Source of the DNA: a virus
DNA: 29,678 bases
Virus record (IMG/VR): IMGVR_UViG_3300030329_001934
Coordinates: 1 to 29,678 of that record
Strand: one strand, 5' to 3'
Below the pieces are notes generated by a model. It was not told where the DNA came from. It saw only the letters and a list, made by a program, of their open reading frames with translations, and made no database searches. Below, piece by piece: positions 1-8,496 of the stretch (its first letter is position 1; every line of letters begins with the position of its first letter). The translations under genes and the position numbers were made by a program.

Positions 1-1533
1 AATAACCTTGAGTGGACTCAGCAAAGTGTTAGTGAAGTTACTGACGGGATCAACAAGGCGGCAGATGCGATGCTTGTCATAGGTGGTCGATCTGTCTTGG
101 AACGAAACACCAGAGCATTGCAATTCTCGCTGGGTCGCCAGTTGACAAGACAGGCACTACGTCAAGGACTGCGATTAACTGAATATGTAGGTATTGGTGA
201 CTGGACAGCCAACAGGTTGTTAAGAAACTTGGATCAGCAGATGGGCGGTGGTGCAAACTATCGTGGCAGACGAGTCAGTTTGTCGGAGTGGGTGGGAAGT
301 AAAGAGCCTATTCCGCAAGAGGTGTTGGACCAAGCGGGTGCTGCGTGGGTTGAAATAAATCAAGGCACTTATGATATGCGTGGTCTACCCAAGTTCACGC
401 AACGAGGTGTTCCCAGCATGTTTACCTCGCTTGCACGTTGGTCGATAGAGAAATCAGACAGGATGGCCAAGGACATCTGGCTTCCATTAAGAACACAGGG
501 TGATTTTCTACCGCTACTTAAGGCAACATTTGGCGCAATTCTTGGCGGTGAAGCAATCAAGTACTTGAGTGAGGAGATTGCAAACAAGGTTCAGAGTGAT
601 CCGAAGTTGATTGAAGCAATTCAAATGGACAACCCGAAGGAGCAGTTGCAAGCAATTATAAACTCTGTTGCGTTTGCTGGTTACTTTGGTCTTCAGTCAG
701 CAGTGTTGCATGATGTTGTGAGGGCAAGTCGTCGTGGAGTTCTTGAGGGGATTCCCGGTGGCCTGACGTTCCCTGCCGCTGATGCTGCCACAACAATAGC
801 CAGAGATTTCTTTCACTTGATGAGTTCTGGTTCAGCATTTGATGAAGGTTTTGCCAAGGCTTGGTTGAAATTTTTTAGAAGTACAGTGATGGGTATTAAC
901 CAGACTTTGCGCTACTCTTTGCAGCACCTTACATTGTCTGATGACATGTCAGACTTTAACGCAAGAGCGCAGCTTCGGAAGTTTAGAACGCTGGAGAAAG
1001 GCGAACTTGATCCCGGTGTACCAGCTGGAATTAGTAATCCTTACGACTGGCCAGCCAGAATTGCGTTTAAACGAGCAAAAAGTGTTGCCGAGGCTCGCAG
1101 ATTATTACCAGCAGCAGTCAAGGAAGCTGCTGAGAAAGCGATGTCGGTGCGACCTGACAATCCAGTAGAGCAGTCAAGGTTGTTTAAACAATATTGGCAA
1201 GCACTCTATGCAAGAACTGGTCAAGGCTTTACGCCAGCATTACCTTCAACCAGAGAAGAGTCTAGGCATCTGGAAAGAATGAGATACTTGGGACTCAAGG
1301 CTTCACCGAAAGTTGAGTCAAAGATGCATAGAAAAAAACCTGCGTTTCTTGGTTCAGAAACTTTTGGTCAGAAACTTGTAGATTTTGCAGGTGGCGAAAT
1401 GATGCCGGGAACAGTCATCACGAAAGATCAAGCGAAGTCTGTCATGGCACAAGAGAAGCAGTTTTTTCACATGACCGAGGCTGCAAGAGATATGGTATTA
1501 CGCTATATTGGATCTCGTGGTAGATCATTATAG
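1..1533 (+). CDS. C-terminal part of a large phage protein, probably virion-associated (partial)
   Basis: The frame is open from base 1, so the start lies outside the window; 510 residues are visible. The fragment is rich in Arg, Gln and Ala helices and has two moderately hydrophobic stretches (around FLPLLKATFGAILGG and AIINSVAFAGYFGLQ). I see no catalytic motif. It closes a rightward unit and meets the leftward replication unit head-on. Long helical proteins at the end of a phage structural block are often internal virion or 'large polyvalent' proteins; that assignment is inference from position and composition only. The first ATG in the window (position 70) is internal and not a credible start. 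No rightward terminator with a U-tract follows the stop. Confidence 0.6.
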   Translation, partial: NNLEWTQQSVSEVTDGINKAADAMLVIGGRSVLERNTRALQFSLGRQLTRQALRQGLRLTEYVGIGDWTANRLLRNLDQQMGGGANYRGRRVSLSEWVGSKEPIPQEVLDQAGAAWVEINQGTYDMRGLPKFTQRGVPSMFTSLARWSIEKSDRMAKDIWLPLRTQGDFLPLLKATFGAILGGEAIKYLSEEIANKVQSDPKLIEAIQMDNPKEQLQAIINSVAFAGYFGLQSAVLHDVVRASRRGVLEGIPGGLTFPAADAATTIARDFFHLMSSGSAFDEGFAKAWLKFFRSTVMGINQTLRYSLQHLTLSDDMSDFNARAQLRKFRTLEKGELDPGVPAGISNPYDWPARIAFKRAKSVAEARRLLPAAVKEAAEKAMSVRPDNPVEQSRLFKQYWQALYARTGQGFTPALPSTREESRHLERMRYLGLKASPKVESKMHRKKPAFLGSETFGQKLVDFAGGEMMPGTVITKDQAKSVMAQEKQFFHMTEAARDMVLRYIGSRGRSL

Positions 1534-1569
1534 TCGGTCGAAGCGTCCTTCATAAACAAACAAGGCCAG

Positions 1570-1600
1570 AAAAAAATCTGCGGTACACTGTAGCCGCAGA
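1570..1600 (-). terminator. Intrinsic terminator of the leftward replication operon
   Basis: A perfect 7-bp stem (TCTGCGG at 1577-1583 with CCGCAGA at 1594-1600) is followed on the - strand by seven T (1570-1576). It lies 27 bp after the stop of the last leftward gene. On the + strand the stem is followed by A, not T, so it suits the leftward transcript only. Confidence 0.75.
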
Positions 1601-1626
1601 TAAAAAAGAACCTTGGTTGACCCGAC

Positions 1627-2865
1627 TTAAAAACTCATCGTGTCGTAGACATCATCTACATTGGCTGTGAACCAACCACCGGCATTTGTAACCTGCTCTG
1701 TTGTTACAAGGAACTCAAGTACTTGATCCAGTTCTTGTTTACTTACCTCGGACACAAAATTCAACCACAATTTTTTGTATCTAACACCTGCCTTGGAGTC
1801 GATAATAAAGCGCAGAATGTGCTTTGTAACCTCACCAATGGGATTTCTCCCGACTGTGTTAAAAGCTTCGTGCATCTTGTGTTCCGTGATCGTCAATAGC
1901 TTGAACGCTTTCTTCAAGTCATCAAGTGTGATGATGGGATCTGTGTTGTCTGCGAAGTGCATCAACATGGCAGTCTTTAACAGATGAACATTCTTGCGTC
2001 CGTAATAATTGTCGAGCCTTGGATCTTTGTTGACCCGTTTCTTCGACAATGCACCTGACTCATACAACTCCTTATGCCACTCCGAGGCTTCTGGCGACAG
2101 TCGAACTTCACCTGTGACCTTGTGCAGCTTGAGCATATAGTCAACTATATCATTGCGACACTGTCGTTGTTCCTCAGTTAGACCGGGGAATTGTCGAAAG
2201 AATCTGGGCGCATGACCAAACACCACGATAACACGCGAAGTGAATCCCTGTGAGATGATCTTGTCACTAAATGCTTCACGAATAAATGATGGCGTTGTGC
2301 CAGCCAACATTGTCACGCAAAGATTTGTGATGTCATCTGATCCTTGATGCTTACTCTTGTAATGATAAGAGCGAGCATCGTAGAACTGGTTTAACATATT
2401 CACCATGTCTTCAGAGTTCTTGCGAAACAACACGCCAAGCTCTTCAATCATAAAACAAATTGAATAGTGTGATCGCTTGCGCTTTGCATTCCCACCAAGC
2501 CTTGTATCAAGTACTTCAAACTTTCTCATGCAATCATCACGCAGATAACGCAACAAACTTTCCTGTGTTGTTGTGTCTGCGCCAAATGGAAACATGGGAA
2601 CCATCTTGTTCTTTTTCTTGTCTGGCTCAGTCAGCTTCTCGCTCTTGATTATATCGGCAATCTGCGAAATCACACGGGACTTGCCAGCAGCAGGTGGTCC
2701 GACAAGTAGCGTGAATATATTCGGATAGATTGCCATTGAATCTGGATACAACCAGACCCGTCTTTGCAAGGCGGCACTTATCAAACTGTAGAATCCCCAA
2801 TCAATAAAGAGATCTGGGGATTCCATGTCCTTGAGATAGAACCGCCACTTCTCAAGGTTATTCAT
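1627..2865 (-). CDS. P-loop ATPase, putative replicative helicase (DUF3987-like)
   Basis: A 412-residue protein with Walker A GPPAAGKS at residues 56-63, an acidic Walker B-like strand ICFMIEE at about 136-142, a sensor-like TMLAGTTP at 185-192, and GFTSRVIVVF at about 207-216 that may carry an arginine finger. The all-helical C-terminal third looks like a winged-helix or lid region. Placement directly after a DNA polymerase and as the last gene of the operon fits a replicative helicase or helicase loader. Phage DUF3987-type proteins have this length and Walker A placement; the family name is from memory of the pattern. It overlaps the upstream 63-aa gene by 8 nt. No strong Shine-Dalgarno precedes the ATG, which suggests translational coupling. 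Confidence 0.7.
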   Translation of the reverse strand: MNNLEKWRFYLKDMESPDLFIDWGFYSLISAALQRRVWLYPDSMAIYPNIFTLLVGPPAAGKSRVISQIADIIKSEKLTEPDKKKNKMVPMFPFGADTTTQESLLRYLRDDCMRKFEVLDTRLGGNAKRKRSHYSICFMIEELGVLFRKNSEDMVNMLNQFYDARSYHYKSKHQGSDDITNLCVTMLAGTTPSFIREAFSDKIISQGFTSRVIVVFGHAPRFFRQFPGLTEEQRQCRNDIVDYMLKLHKVTGEVRLSPEASEWHKELYESGALSKKRVNKDPRLDNYYGRKNVHLLKTAMLMHFADNTDPIITLDDLKKAFKLLTITEHKMHEAFNTVGRNPIGEVTKHILRFIIDSKAGVRYKKLWLNFVSEVSKQELDQVLEFLVTTEQVTNAGGWFTANVDDVYDTMSF

Positions 2866-3049
2866 CAGATATTATTAGGCTTACCAAGTTTGCAACAATT
2901 CCATATTCTTCTAGCCTCAATGCAAATGTATTACCATTTACTGTAATCTGAAGTAAGTCATCGTGATATGAGTTGTCATCACCTATGACTTTGTCCAGTG
3001 CAACACTTATATTTGTGTCTTCTACGTTATACGATACTGTCGGTTTCAT
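2858..3049 (-). CDS. Small acidic protein between polymerase and helicase
   Basis: A 63-residue unrecognised protein starting at ATG 3049, inside the last 23 nt of the polymerase gene and ending 8 nt inside the helicase start. The overlap at both ends argues for a translated, coupled cistron. The sequence alternates polar and hydrophobic residues (LLQITVNGNTFALRLEEYG), suggesting a small beta-rich fold. A role in replication is suggested only by its neighbours. Confidence 0.6.
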   Translation of the reverse strand: MKPTVSYNVEDTNISVALDKVIGDDNSYHDDLLQITVNGNTFALRLEEYGIVANLVSLIISDE

Positions 3050-5405
3050 CTATATCTTTCCAGTTTTGTCCAACCAACGCTTCTGAACGCATTTGAAATG
3101 GTTCACCACGCGGCGAGACGAGTTTACGGTTCATGTGCTTCATGGCCTCCTTTGCAACAAAGGGGACATCCTTCTCATAACATTGGAGCAAGACGCTGTC
3201 GTGATTATTTTGCAATACGTCAACGCCCATATCCATAAGATCTTGTCGGTTTTGTAGCTCGACAAAGGCTAGGTTAGTGATACATCCAACAGTTGATTGT
3301 GGTACAAATGCATAGGCTTCCTTGTACATTGATTCGTCAATAAAGCCGGTAAAGGTTCTTGGATAGCCGAAGAGATTCTTGAGCATCTTGGTTCTTTTGA
3401 GTGTACTGATTGTTTCGTTTTGCCATTGGCTGATTTCTGGGAATAGTTTGTGGTAGGTTGCAAGGAAGCGTTTTGCTTCCTTGTTCTCAAGCGCAATTGC
3501 GCCCTGAGATTTTTGTAGCATGTTGATACGGAAGGTTGGTGCTTTCATTCCATAGTTACTTGCGTGACAAACCATCTTTGCCATGAAGTAATATCTACGG
3601 TTAGCTGGCCAGTTGTCGCTTGACTTGATTACTGCATCCACATCTTTCCAGCCCTTGATATTCTTTAGCTGACTAACTGGTGCAGAGCAGAATTCATCCA
3701 TACTCTGACCAAGCTCGGCTTCCCACACATCGGAGAATAGACGCAAGGCAACGAAGACATGCGACTTAATTCCTTCAAGAAACAATTTTCTAAAATTCCC
3801 CGGCACACAAAGATAACCGACAACCATAGCCTCCGCACCTGACTGGTCTACTTGCATCAGAACCTTGCCGCGATCTGCGATAAATAACTTACGCAGTTTC
3901 TTGGGTATGTTCTGTACATTTGTTCCCCACTTACCAAGCAAGCGACGACTTGCGAGTCTGTAGGTTGTTGTGCCAGCCAAGTTATAGGCAGTTGTGATCC
4001 TGTCTACCATTGGCTTTGTATACAGACCTTCATAGGGCGGGAACTTGATCTGACCAGATTCCTTGGCAACAGATCGGTAGCGTAGAATCAACGAGACGGC
4101 TGGTAGATTGTGCTTGAGGCGCAACTGTAGCAGCGTTTTCTCATTGGTTGGATCACGGTCAGGTTTCTTTAGGCCAAGACCTTCGTAGAGATAGTTGGAT
4201 ACCTGCTTTGGACTGTTGGGATTCAACTCACGATTAAGTAAGACTGACAACAGGCGTTTCAACTGGAACTGATAACGCTCGTTGTGCATCAAGATCCGCT
4301 TTAGTTCCGGCGTGTCTATCCGCATTCCCTGCAACATCGCAGTTAGGTATGGCCTAACCATAGAGTTAACCTGTTCAATGGATTTCTCCGCACGAATACT
4401 CTTTGCCAGCTTGTCCATTGACGGCTTAATAAGAGCCATCGTTAGTACATCCTTTACGTTGTATTCATAGAGTTGCTGGAATTGGCTACTTGTCTGTGGA
4501 TTGAAACAACCCTCGTTCTTGTGGTAAGGTTGGTCTGTGTATAGGGAAATGCAATGACCAAGTGACTTCTCTACTTCAGGAAACAAGCGATGTTGGGCAA
4601 GCATTGTATCAAATATCCGTGTTGGAGCAGGGATACCGTAGCGATATGCTATAACAAACAAATCAAACAGGGCATTATGAATAATGACGGTGTTATCACG
4701 CAAGGCTACGGCCAAGGCACGAAGAATCTTGTGAGTGTTGTCATAATAATAGTGATTGATTTGTAGCATAGGCACACACCAGCCCTTGTCAGGACCAAAA
4801 GAGAAACCGAAACAAGTCATCTCCAAGTTTGGATTTGTTTCAATATCAAAGAACATCTCCTTGCCCTTGTTGTTTGTCAGCGCATCAATCACATCCTGTT
4901 CTTGCGGATATGTGATTAGCTCGCCGGATCTTGGATCAGCTGGGATCTTTAGGTATTGAGCAGCCTTGGAGACATCGCGCAACATCCAGAATCTCCAGTT
5001 GCTACGCTTGGTCTTACCGTGTCGAACTGTCTCGTACTCCATCTCTGTCTCATTGGCCAATGGATTGAAGTAGGTCTTACGATCAATGGCGTCTTGAGGG
5101 TGATAGGTTGCCAGATAGGTGCGCTTGTGAGCCAACCAAGGGCAACCACGCTGTTCCGCTAGTGGAATGTTCTTAAAGGCTGTGAGGGACTTTTGTCCCA
5201 TCAACAAGATGACCTTTGTGTCAGGCAGAAATCCCTCGCCTAATGTCTTGAGCAATCTAATGTCACAAGACTGACGAGGGATTCCCAATGCACCTTGAAA
5301 CAGATGCCCTGCGTAGCCAGAAATAAGTTCGCAGTTGTCGAACCTACTTGGCTGATCGAGTATTACGGTTAGACCGCTGTAGTTTAGAGTTGGTTTGTGC
5401 CGCAT
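3027..5405 (-). CDS. Family A DNA polymerase with 3'-5' exonuclease and an N-terminal uracil-glycosylase-like domain
   Basis: A 792-residue replicative polymerase. Residues 1-110 resemble the uracil-DNA glycosylase superfamily (LISGYAGHLFQGALGIPR and ATYHPQDAIDR) but lack the usual GEAPG motif, so this part is probably inactive. The proofreading exonuclease shows FFDIET (about 186-191), IIHNALFD (242-249) and YNVKD (315-319). Polymerase motif A is VDQSGAEA (D about 520), motif B is K-MVCHASNYG (about 610-619) and motif C is NNHDS (about 733-737). The residue equivalent to E. coli Phe762 is His. The start is placed at ATG 5405, with AGG six bases upstream; the TTG just before it is less likely. 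The gene's 5' end overlaps the upstream 94-aa gene by 62 nt. Confidence 0.93.
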   Translation of the reverse strand: MRHKPTLNYSGLTVILDQPSRFDNCELISGYAGHLFQGALGIPRQSCDIRLLKTLGEGFLPDTKVILLMGQKSLTAFKNIPLAEQRGCPWLAHKRTYLATYHPQDAIDRKTYFNPLANETEMEYETVRHGKTKRSNWRFWMLRDVSKAAQYLKIPADPRSGELITYPQEQDVIDALTNNKGKEMFFDIETNPNLEMTCFGFSFGPDKGWCVPMLQINHYYYDNTHKILRALAVALRDNTVIIHNALFDLFVIAYRYGIPAPTRIFDTMLAQHRLFPEVEKSLGHCISLYTDQPYHKNEGCFNPQTSSQFQQLYEYNVKDVLTMALIKPSMDKLAKSIRAEKSIEQVNSMVRPYLTAMLQGMRIDTPELKRILMHNERYQFQLKRLLSVLLNRELNPNSPKQVSNYLYEGLGLKKPDRDPTNEKTLLQLRLKHNLPAVSLILRYRSVAKESGQIKFPPYEGLYTKPMVDRITTAYNLAGTTTYRLASRRLLGKWGTNVQNIPKKLRKLFIADRGKVLMQVDQSGAEAMVVGYLCVPGNFRKLFLEGIKSHVFVALRLFSDVWEAELGQSMDEFCSAPVSQLKNIKGWKDVDAVIKSSDNWPANRRYYFMAKMVCHASNYGMKAPTFRINMLQKSQGAIALENKEAKRFLATYHKLFPEISQWQNETISTLKRTKMLKNLFGYPRTFTGFIDESMYKEAYAFVPQSTVGCITNLAFVELQNRQDLMDMGVDVLQNNHDSVLLQCYEKDVPFVAKEAMKHMNRKLVSPRGEPFQMRSEALVGQNWKDIDETDSIV

Positions 5406-5628
5406 CAAGTGCCTGTTCTTTTAGTTGGTCACGCATTGATTTACCGTCTTTACTGTCCTTGAGGTAGTCTTGAAGCATCAAGATTACATCATGTATTCCA
5501 GACAAATAACCATCAGCCACGGCTTCGGCAGTTTTGTCCATGTTAATTACACGCAAACGCTCAAGTGCTTGAGCGTATTTGGGTTGCTCGGCGCAAACCT
5601 CATCTATTATTGATTGTATTTCTTTCAT
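5344..5628 (-). CDS. Small helical protein upstream of the polymerase
   Basis: A 94-residue unrecognised protein, mostly helical and rich in Lys, Asp and Gln. The ATG at 5628 has an AGGA Shine-Dalgarno about five bases upstream, and its start overlaps the stop of the upstream membrane-protein gene by ATGA. Its 3' end runs 62 nt into the polymerase gene in another frame, so the last 20 or so residues share DNA with the polymerase N-terminus. The ribosome site and junction overlap support it as real; no function is visible. Confidence 0.6.
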   Translation of the reverse strand: MKEIQSIIDEVCAEQPKYAQALERLRVINMDKTAEAVADGYLSGIHDVILMLQDYLKDSKDGKSMRDQLKEQALDAAQTNSKLQRSNRNTRSAK

Positions 5629-5837
5629 CGTATTCCTGATCCTTTCCTTTGCAGAGGTAGATCAAATATAAAATTTGTAATTCCAAGTGGTGTAGTATGT
5701 TTAACTGGCTTCTCTTGCTGCATGCTGACTAGGATTAGTATTATTACATAGAGCAGCAGGGTAAGAATAGCTTTCGGATAGTCTTCGTTTTTCATGAATG
5801 TGTAGGCGATCAATGGAGAGTGATAGTCTCGTTGCAT
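5625..5837 (-). CDS. Small single-span membrane protein
   Basis: A 70-residue protein with one clear transmembrane segment at about residues 24-39 (ILTLLLYVIILILVSM) flanked by charged residues (KNEDYPK before, QQEKPVKH after). It sits in the replication block, ATGA-coupled to the next gene. The position and single hydrophobic segment do not identify it: a lysis role is possible, but no other lysis gene is nearby. The ATG is at 5837 and no strong Shine-Dalgarno is visible. Confidence 0.5.
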   Translation of the reverse strand: MQRDYHSPLIAYTFMKNEDYPKAILTLLLYVIILILVSMQQEKPVKHTTPLGITNFIFDLPLQRKGSGIR

Positions 5838-5870
5838 CTTAATAGCAATCTGTACCTACACATCTAGTGT

Positions 5871-6374
5871 TTATACGATGTCTTGATCGGGCGCAGCCGA
5901 CAAGAGTTGATTAACAGAATAACCGTTGAATGTGATAGGATCACCCGTTGAAGGGTCGAGCATTGCCTCACCTTCGGCATTTTTCTTGGTGATCTTCTCT
6001 GTGTTGATGGTCGCGTAAGCAGCCTTGCCCTTGTATAGGTCTGCATTAGTCTTGACCGTACCCCAAGGATCGTTTTCATCTTCACAATCCAACTCAAGAG
6101 GCAGGTTAAGAGTACGATGCACACGCTTTATACGAGCGGCAGACTTCTCCATGAACACCAAGTACTCGCGGAATTGCAAACCAGCAATCCGCACATTGCC
6201 CAATTCATCGTCGTCGATGGATTCGGGTGCAACAATTTCCCAAGACAAGACAACCATAGGATTGCCAGCTTGAGACGTTCTCGATTCTGCATCAGCAATG
6301 CGAATCGTGTATGTGTCTGCGGGTAAGAACGGTCTAGCGTTCTCCGATACTTCATTTAGGTTTATAGTAGGCAT
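5871..6374 (-). CDS. DUF669-like protein, probable single-stranded-DNA-binding or recombination accessory
   Basis: A 167-residue protein starting MPTINLNEVSENARPFLPAD. The opening, the beta-rich body and the acidic C-terminus (AAPDQDIV) resemble phage DUF669 proteins, which commonly sit beside Sak4-type ATPases and act like ssDNA-binding proteins; here it is adjacent to such an ATPase. The start is placed at ATG 6374 because AAGGA lies about nine bases upstream. The longer in-frame extension to 6482 begins with TTG and lacks a ribosome site. The Shine-Dalgarno lies at the edge of a small palindrome (6388-6402) that could partly mask it. Confidence 0.65.
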   Translation of the reverse strand: MPTINLNEVSENARPFLPADTYTIRIADAESRTSQAGNPMVVLSWEIVAPESIDDDELGNVRIAGLQFREYLVFMEKSAARIKRVHRTLNLPLELDCEDENDPWGTVKTNADLYKGKAAYATINTEKITKKNAEGEAMLDPSTGDPITFNGYSVNQLLSAAPDQDIV

Positions 6375-6387
6375 TTGTTTATGTATC

Positions 6388-6402
6388 CTTGCATCATGCA
6401 AG
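6388..6402 (-). promoter_or_regulatory. Palindrome at the ribosome site of the DUF669-like gene
   Basis: CTTGCAT-C-ATGCAAG is a perfect 7-bp inverted repeat. On the - strand transcript its right arm ends in AAG, the first bases of the AAGGAT ribosome site. A short stem here could reduce translation of the DUF669-like gene. It may instead be a protein-binding site. Confidence 0.35.
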
Positions 6403-6552
6403 AAAGTTTGGAAATTCTCCTCGACCCACCAAGGAGTTAATGAGCCGAGGTTTAGTGGCGGTTGTTGCCCAGTCATCCCCAAGACCTGTGCCAGCCTTTC
6501 TAACTGGCGGGTTATTGGTTATTACTAACACCACTAAATTGTGTTTAGGCAT
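6394..6552 (-). CDS. Possible 52-aa protein filling the gap between the Sak4-like and DUF669-like genes
   Basis: An ATG at 6552 overlaps the last codons of the ATPase gene by 8 nt and opens 52 codons, ending with TGA at 6394-6396, just before the ribosome site of the DUF669-like gene. The product begins MPKHNLVVLVITNNPP and ends LVGRGEFPNFLA. It fills an otherwise empty 170-bp gap in a tightly packed operon. No Shine-Dalgarno is visible. A competing in-frame N-terminal extension of the DUF669-like gene covers the same bases; both cannot easily be right. Confidence 0.35.
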   Translation of the reverse strand: MPKHNLVVLVITNNPPVRKAGTGLGDDWATTATKPRLINSLVGRGEFPNFLA

Positions 6553-7189
6553 AGTACTTTTCTAGTTGAGTTATAACTTCGTTGAGATCGTTTGGTATGT
6601 ATAGATTCTTAAACAAACCAAGCGGCGTTTTTGCAGAAGTTATCCCGTCTGAATTTGTCTGGAAACAATACTCGATGGAATCCTTCTCGCGTCTCACCTC
6701 GGTAAACAAAACAAGGAGTAGCTCCTTCTCTATGCAGCCTTCATGTACTTTGCCCTGCACCTTGATGCGACGGGTATTATACTCGCCGCCAGTTGGTTGC
6801 ATGACCTTGACAATTTCATCTATGGCTGTGATTACAACGATAGCCTTCTCGTTCTTGAGGCTTTCAAGCATCTTGCGAATAGCCTTGTTGTAGTATGACC
6901 AGACATCATAACCCTTATACATTTTCTGGGCTGTGTCTATGAGGATTTCACAATACTTGGTGAACGACTCGATGACAACGATGTCTGCATTTTTTGTAGC
7001 TGTGTCTATCGCCTTGTCTATCTCAGGCAACGTTGTAGCTGTGATTACATGGAAGTCTTTAGCTTCCTGAAATGGAAATCCCTTGCGCTCAAGGTCAATA
7101 ATAATTGTATCCTTGGACGGTAGATTCCGCAGTGATGTTGACTTGCCGGTCCCACTAGATCCGACTATTCCAATTAGAGGTTTGTTCAT
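6545..7189 (-). CDS. Sak4-like / AAA_24 ATPase of the RecA fold (recombination)
   Basis: A 214-residue P-loop ATPase with Walker A GSSGTGKST (residues 10-18) and Walker B-like IVVIES (70-75). Length and layout match phage Sak4-type RecA-like ATPases that act in single-strand annealing with an SSB-like partner; the DUF669-like protein just downstream and the Cas4-like nuclease upstream complete a typical recombination-replication set. ATG 7189 has AAAGG five bases upstream and overlaps the preceding stop by ATGA. ATP binding is well supported by the motifs; the recombination role is from family knowledge and neighbours. Confidence 0.8.
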   Translation of the reverse strand: MNKPLIGIVGSSGTGKSTSLRNLPSKDTIIIDLERKGFPFQEAKDFHVITATTLPEIDKAIDTATKNADIVVIESFTKYCEILIDTAQKMYKGYDVWSYYNKAIRKMLESLKNEKAIVVITAIDEIVKVMQPTGGEYNTRRIKVQGKVHEGCIEKELLLVLFTEVRREKDSIEYCFQTNSDGITSAKTPLGLFKNLYIPNDLNEVITQLEKYYA

Positions 7190-7431
7190 TTTTGCCTTTC
7201 TTTTAATTCTTTTAGTTCTCTCTCTCTTCTCAGTTTTTCTTTCAATACATAAAGGTAGTGAAATTGATCTATCGTTTCTTCAATTGCGGAATCAACAAGT
7301 TGCTCAGTCGTCATGCGCCACATTCCCTTGTCTCCTTTGGGATTGTGTTCCATCATGCCAACCTCAAACTTCTTGGGAGCTTCCTTTATAAACAATTCTA
7401 GAGCGTGTCTTTTTATTTCTGGATCTTTCAT
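7186..7431 (-). CDS. Small conserved-looking protein with an EExxD helix
   Basis: An 81-residue protein coupled by 4-nt overlaps to the genes on both sides. The central part KFEVGMMEHNPKGDKGMWRM is followed by the helix EETIDQFHYLYVLKEKL, whose EExxD pattern recalls MazG-like or dATP/dGTP diphosphohydrolase-related small phage proteins. One acidic helix is too little to claim enzyme activity. The highly charged C-terminus (KLRRERELKELKERQK) is probably a coiled helix. Confidence 0.55.
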   Translation of the reverse strand: MKDPEIKRHALELFIKEAPKKFEVGMMEHNPKGDKGMWRMTTEQLVDSAIEETIDQFHYLYVLKEKLRRERELKELKERQK

Positions 7432-8336
7432 GTTTGGAATTCTAATGGGTTGTAGAGTTTAGTATAATATTCATTTTCTATAACAACTTCGGCGTGTTCG
7501 CCTGCATTGCAGACATTAGCGAATTTGCACATTCCAAATTTTGTCTCGCAACAATTGAAATTTGGCAAGAAGGGAATCATGTTTTTCTCCAATCCCAATC
7601 TGATATTGTCAGCAAAGTTCTTTACCGTCTGCGTCAAGTGGTTCTCGAATTTCTCCATTCTATCAGCAGAGAAATCAAGAATTGCACTCCGTTGAAACTT
7701 GTTCTTGCCGGACCGCGACAAGAATATGCCATTGATAATGGCTTGGTAGTTGCGGTCAGGGAACAGTTTGCGTAGCACCATCGTGTATGCCATCAGTTGT
7801 GTGGACATGCGATAGGCATTGAGGTAACGGTCAATTGCTGTGACTGCCGTGGACTTGTGATCGCAGATTATGTTCTCGCCAAAGTAAGTGCCGAGAAAAT
7901 CTATTGTACCACAAAGCAACACATCAACTGTGCCGTTTGTATAGAACGGATACGCGAACTTCATTTCAAGAAGTGGTTCGCCCATGTGCCGGTCAACTAC
8001 AAGACCATCAATCTCTGCATAATTTTCAAAGTATTGATTCAAGCAGTTGGCCAGATGACCCGATGTGCGCCAGTCAGTTTCAGGCACAACAATTTCAGGG
8101 TTAGAGTAGTGTTCCAAGGCACGATTGAGTGCGGTAGTCTTGTCGCCGCTTGAATAGAATTCCTCAAGTGCCTTGTGATATGCAGTGCCATACTCCATTT
8201 TGTGATTCATGTGATTGTTCCGCAGACCACGAACTGTGGTGTAGTAGAACTTCAAGTCACATGTTGATTCACGATAAGAAGAGGCATCTATTCTCAGGAT
8301 GTACCTGTCTTCTGTTTTTTCAAGATAATGTTTCAA
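7428..8336 (-). CDS. PD-(D/E)XK nuclease of the Cas4/RecB type with a probable Fe-S cluster
   Basis: A 302-residue nuclease. Visible elements: Cys26 in STCDLKF, His54 in YGTAYHKALE, Asp146 in GTIDFLG, the D-x-K core CDHKS (Asp159, Lys161), Gln180 in STQLMAYT, and a C-terminal cluster CCETKFGMCKFANVC (Cys262/263, 270, 276). One N-terminal and three C-terminal Cys is the Cas4/AddB-type 4Fe-4S arrangement. It probably processes DNA ends in phage recombination; it is not part of a CRISPR locus. The start appears to be TTG at 8336: a stop lies two codons upstream and the next ATG would remove Cys26. The start overlaps the upstream 58-aa gene by 17 nt. Confidence 0.85.
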   Translation of the reverse strand: MKHYLEKTEDRYILRIDASSYRESTCDLKFYYTTVRGLRNNHMNHKMEYGTAYHKALEEFYSSGDKTTALNRALEHYSNPEIVVPETDWRTSGHLANCLNQYFENYAEIDGLVVDRHMGEPLLEMKFAYPFYTNGTVDVLLCGTIDFLGTYFGENIICDHKSTAVTAIDRYLNAYRMSTQLMAYTMVLRKLFPDRNYQAIINGIFLSRSGKNKFQRSAILDFSADRMEKFENHLTQTVKNFADNIRLGLEKNMIPFLPNFNCCETKFGMCKFANVCNAGEHAEVVIENEYYTKLYNPLEFQT

Positions 8337-8496
8337 GGTTTAATTTGCGACCACGCCGCTTCTTTACCATGTTTAATTCTTCTGGTTCATTTGGACGAGC
8401 GATCTCCAAGTAGGGCTTCATGTGTTCAAGAAGCTCCGAGTCAGTCATCTTCTCCAACTTGTCTACTGACACATCAAGTAATTGTTCAAGTGTCAT
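8320..8496 (-). CDS. 58-aa charged protein upstream of the nuclease
   Basis: A short gene with ATG at 8496 overlapping the upstream stop by ATGA, and its end overlapping the nuclease start by 17 nt. The product begins MTLEQLLDVSVDKLEKMTD and has a basic patch VKKRRGRK near the C-terminus. Two acidic/amphipathic helices followed by a basic tail recall small phage proteins of unknown role. Its position closing the gap between two genes, with overlaps at both ends, is the main support. Confidence 0.65.
   Translation of the reverse strand: MTLEQLLDVSVDKLEKMTDSELLEHMKPYLEIARPNEPEELNMVKKRRGRKLNLETLS

Noticed and set aside
1443-1459. TGGCAC followed by AAGC with GG-N10-GC spacing
   Set aside because: Lies inside a gene and lacks the TTGC -12 element, so not counted as a sigma54 promoter.
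6375-6482. N-terminal extension of the DUF669-like protein to TTG 6482
   Set aside because: No ribosome site at the TTG, whereas ATG 6374 has AAGGA and begins a family-like N-terminus.
7428-8336. Cas4-like nuclease as evidence of a CRISPR system
   Set aside because: No array or other cas genes; Cas4/RecB-like nucleases are routine in phage replication blocks.
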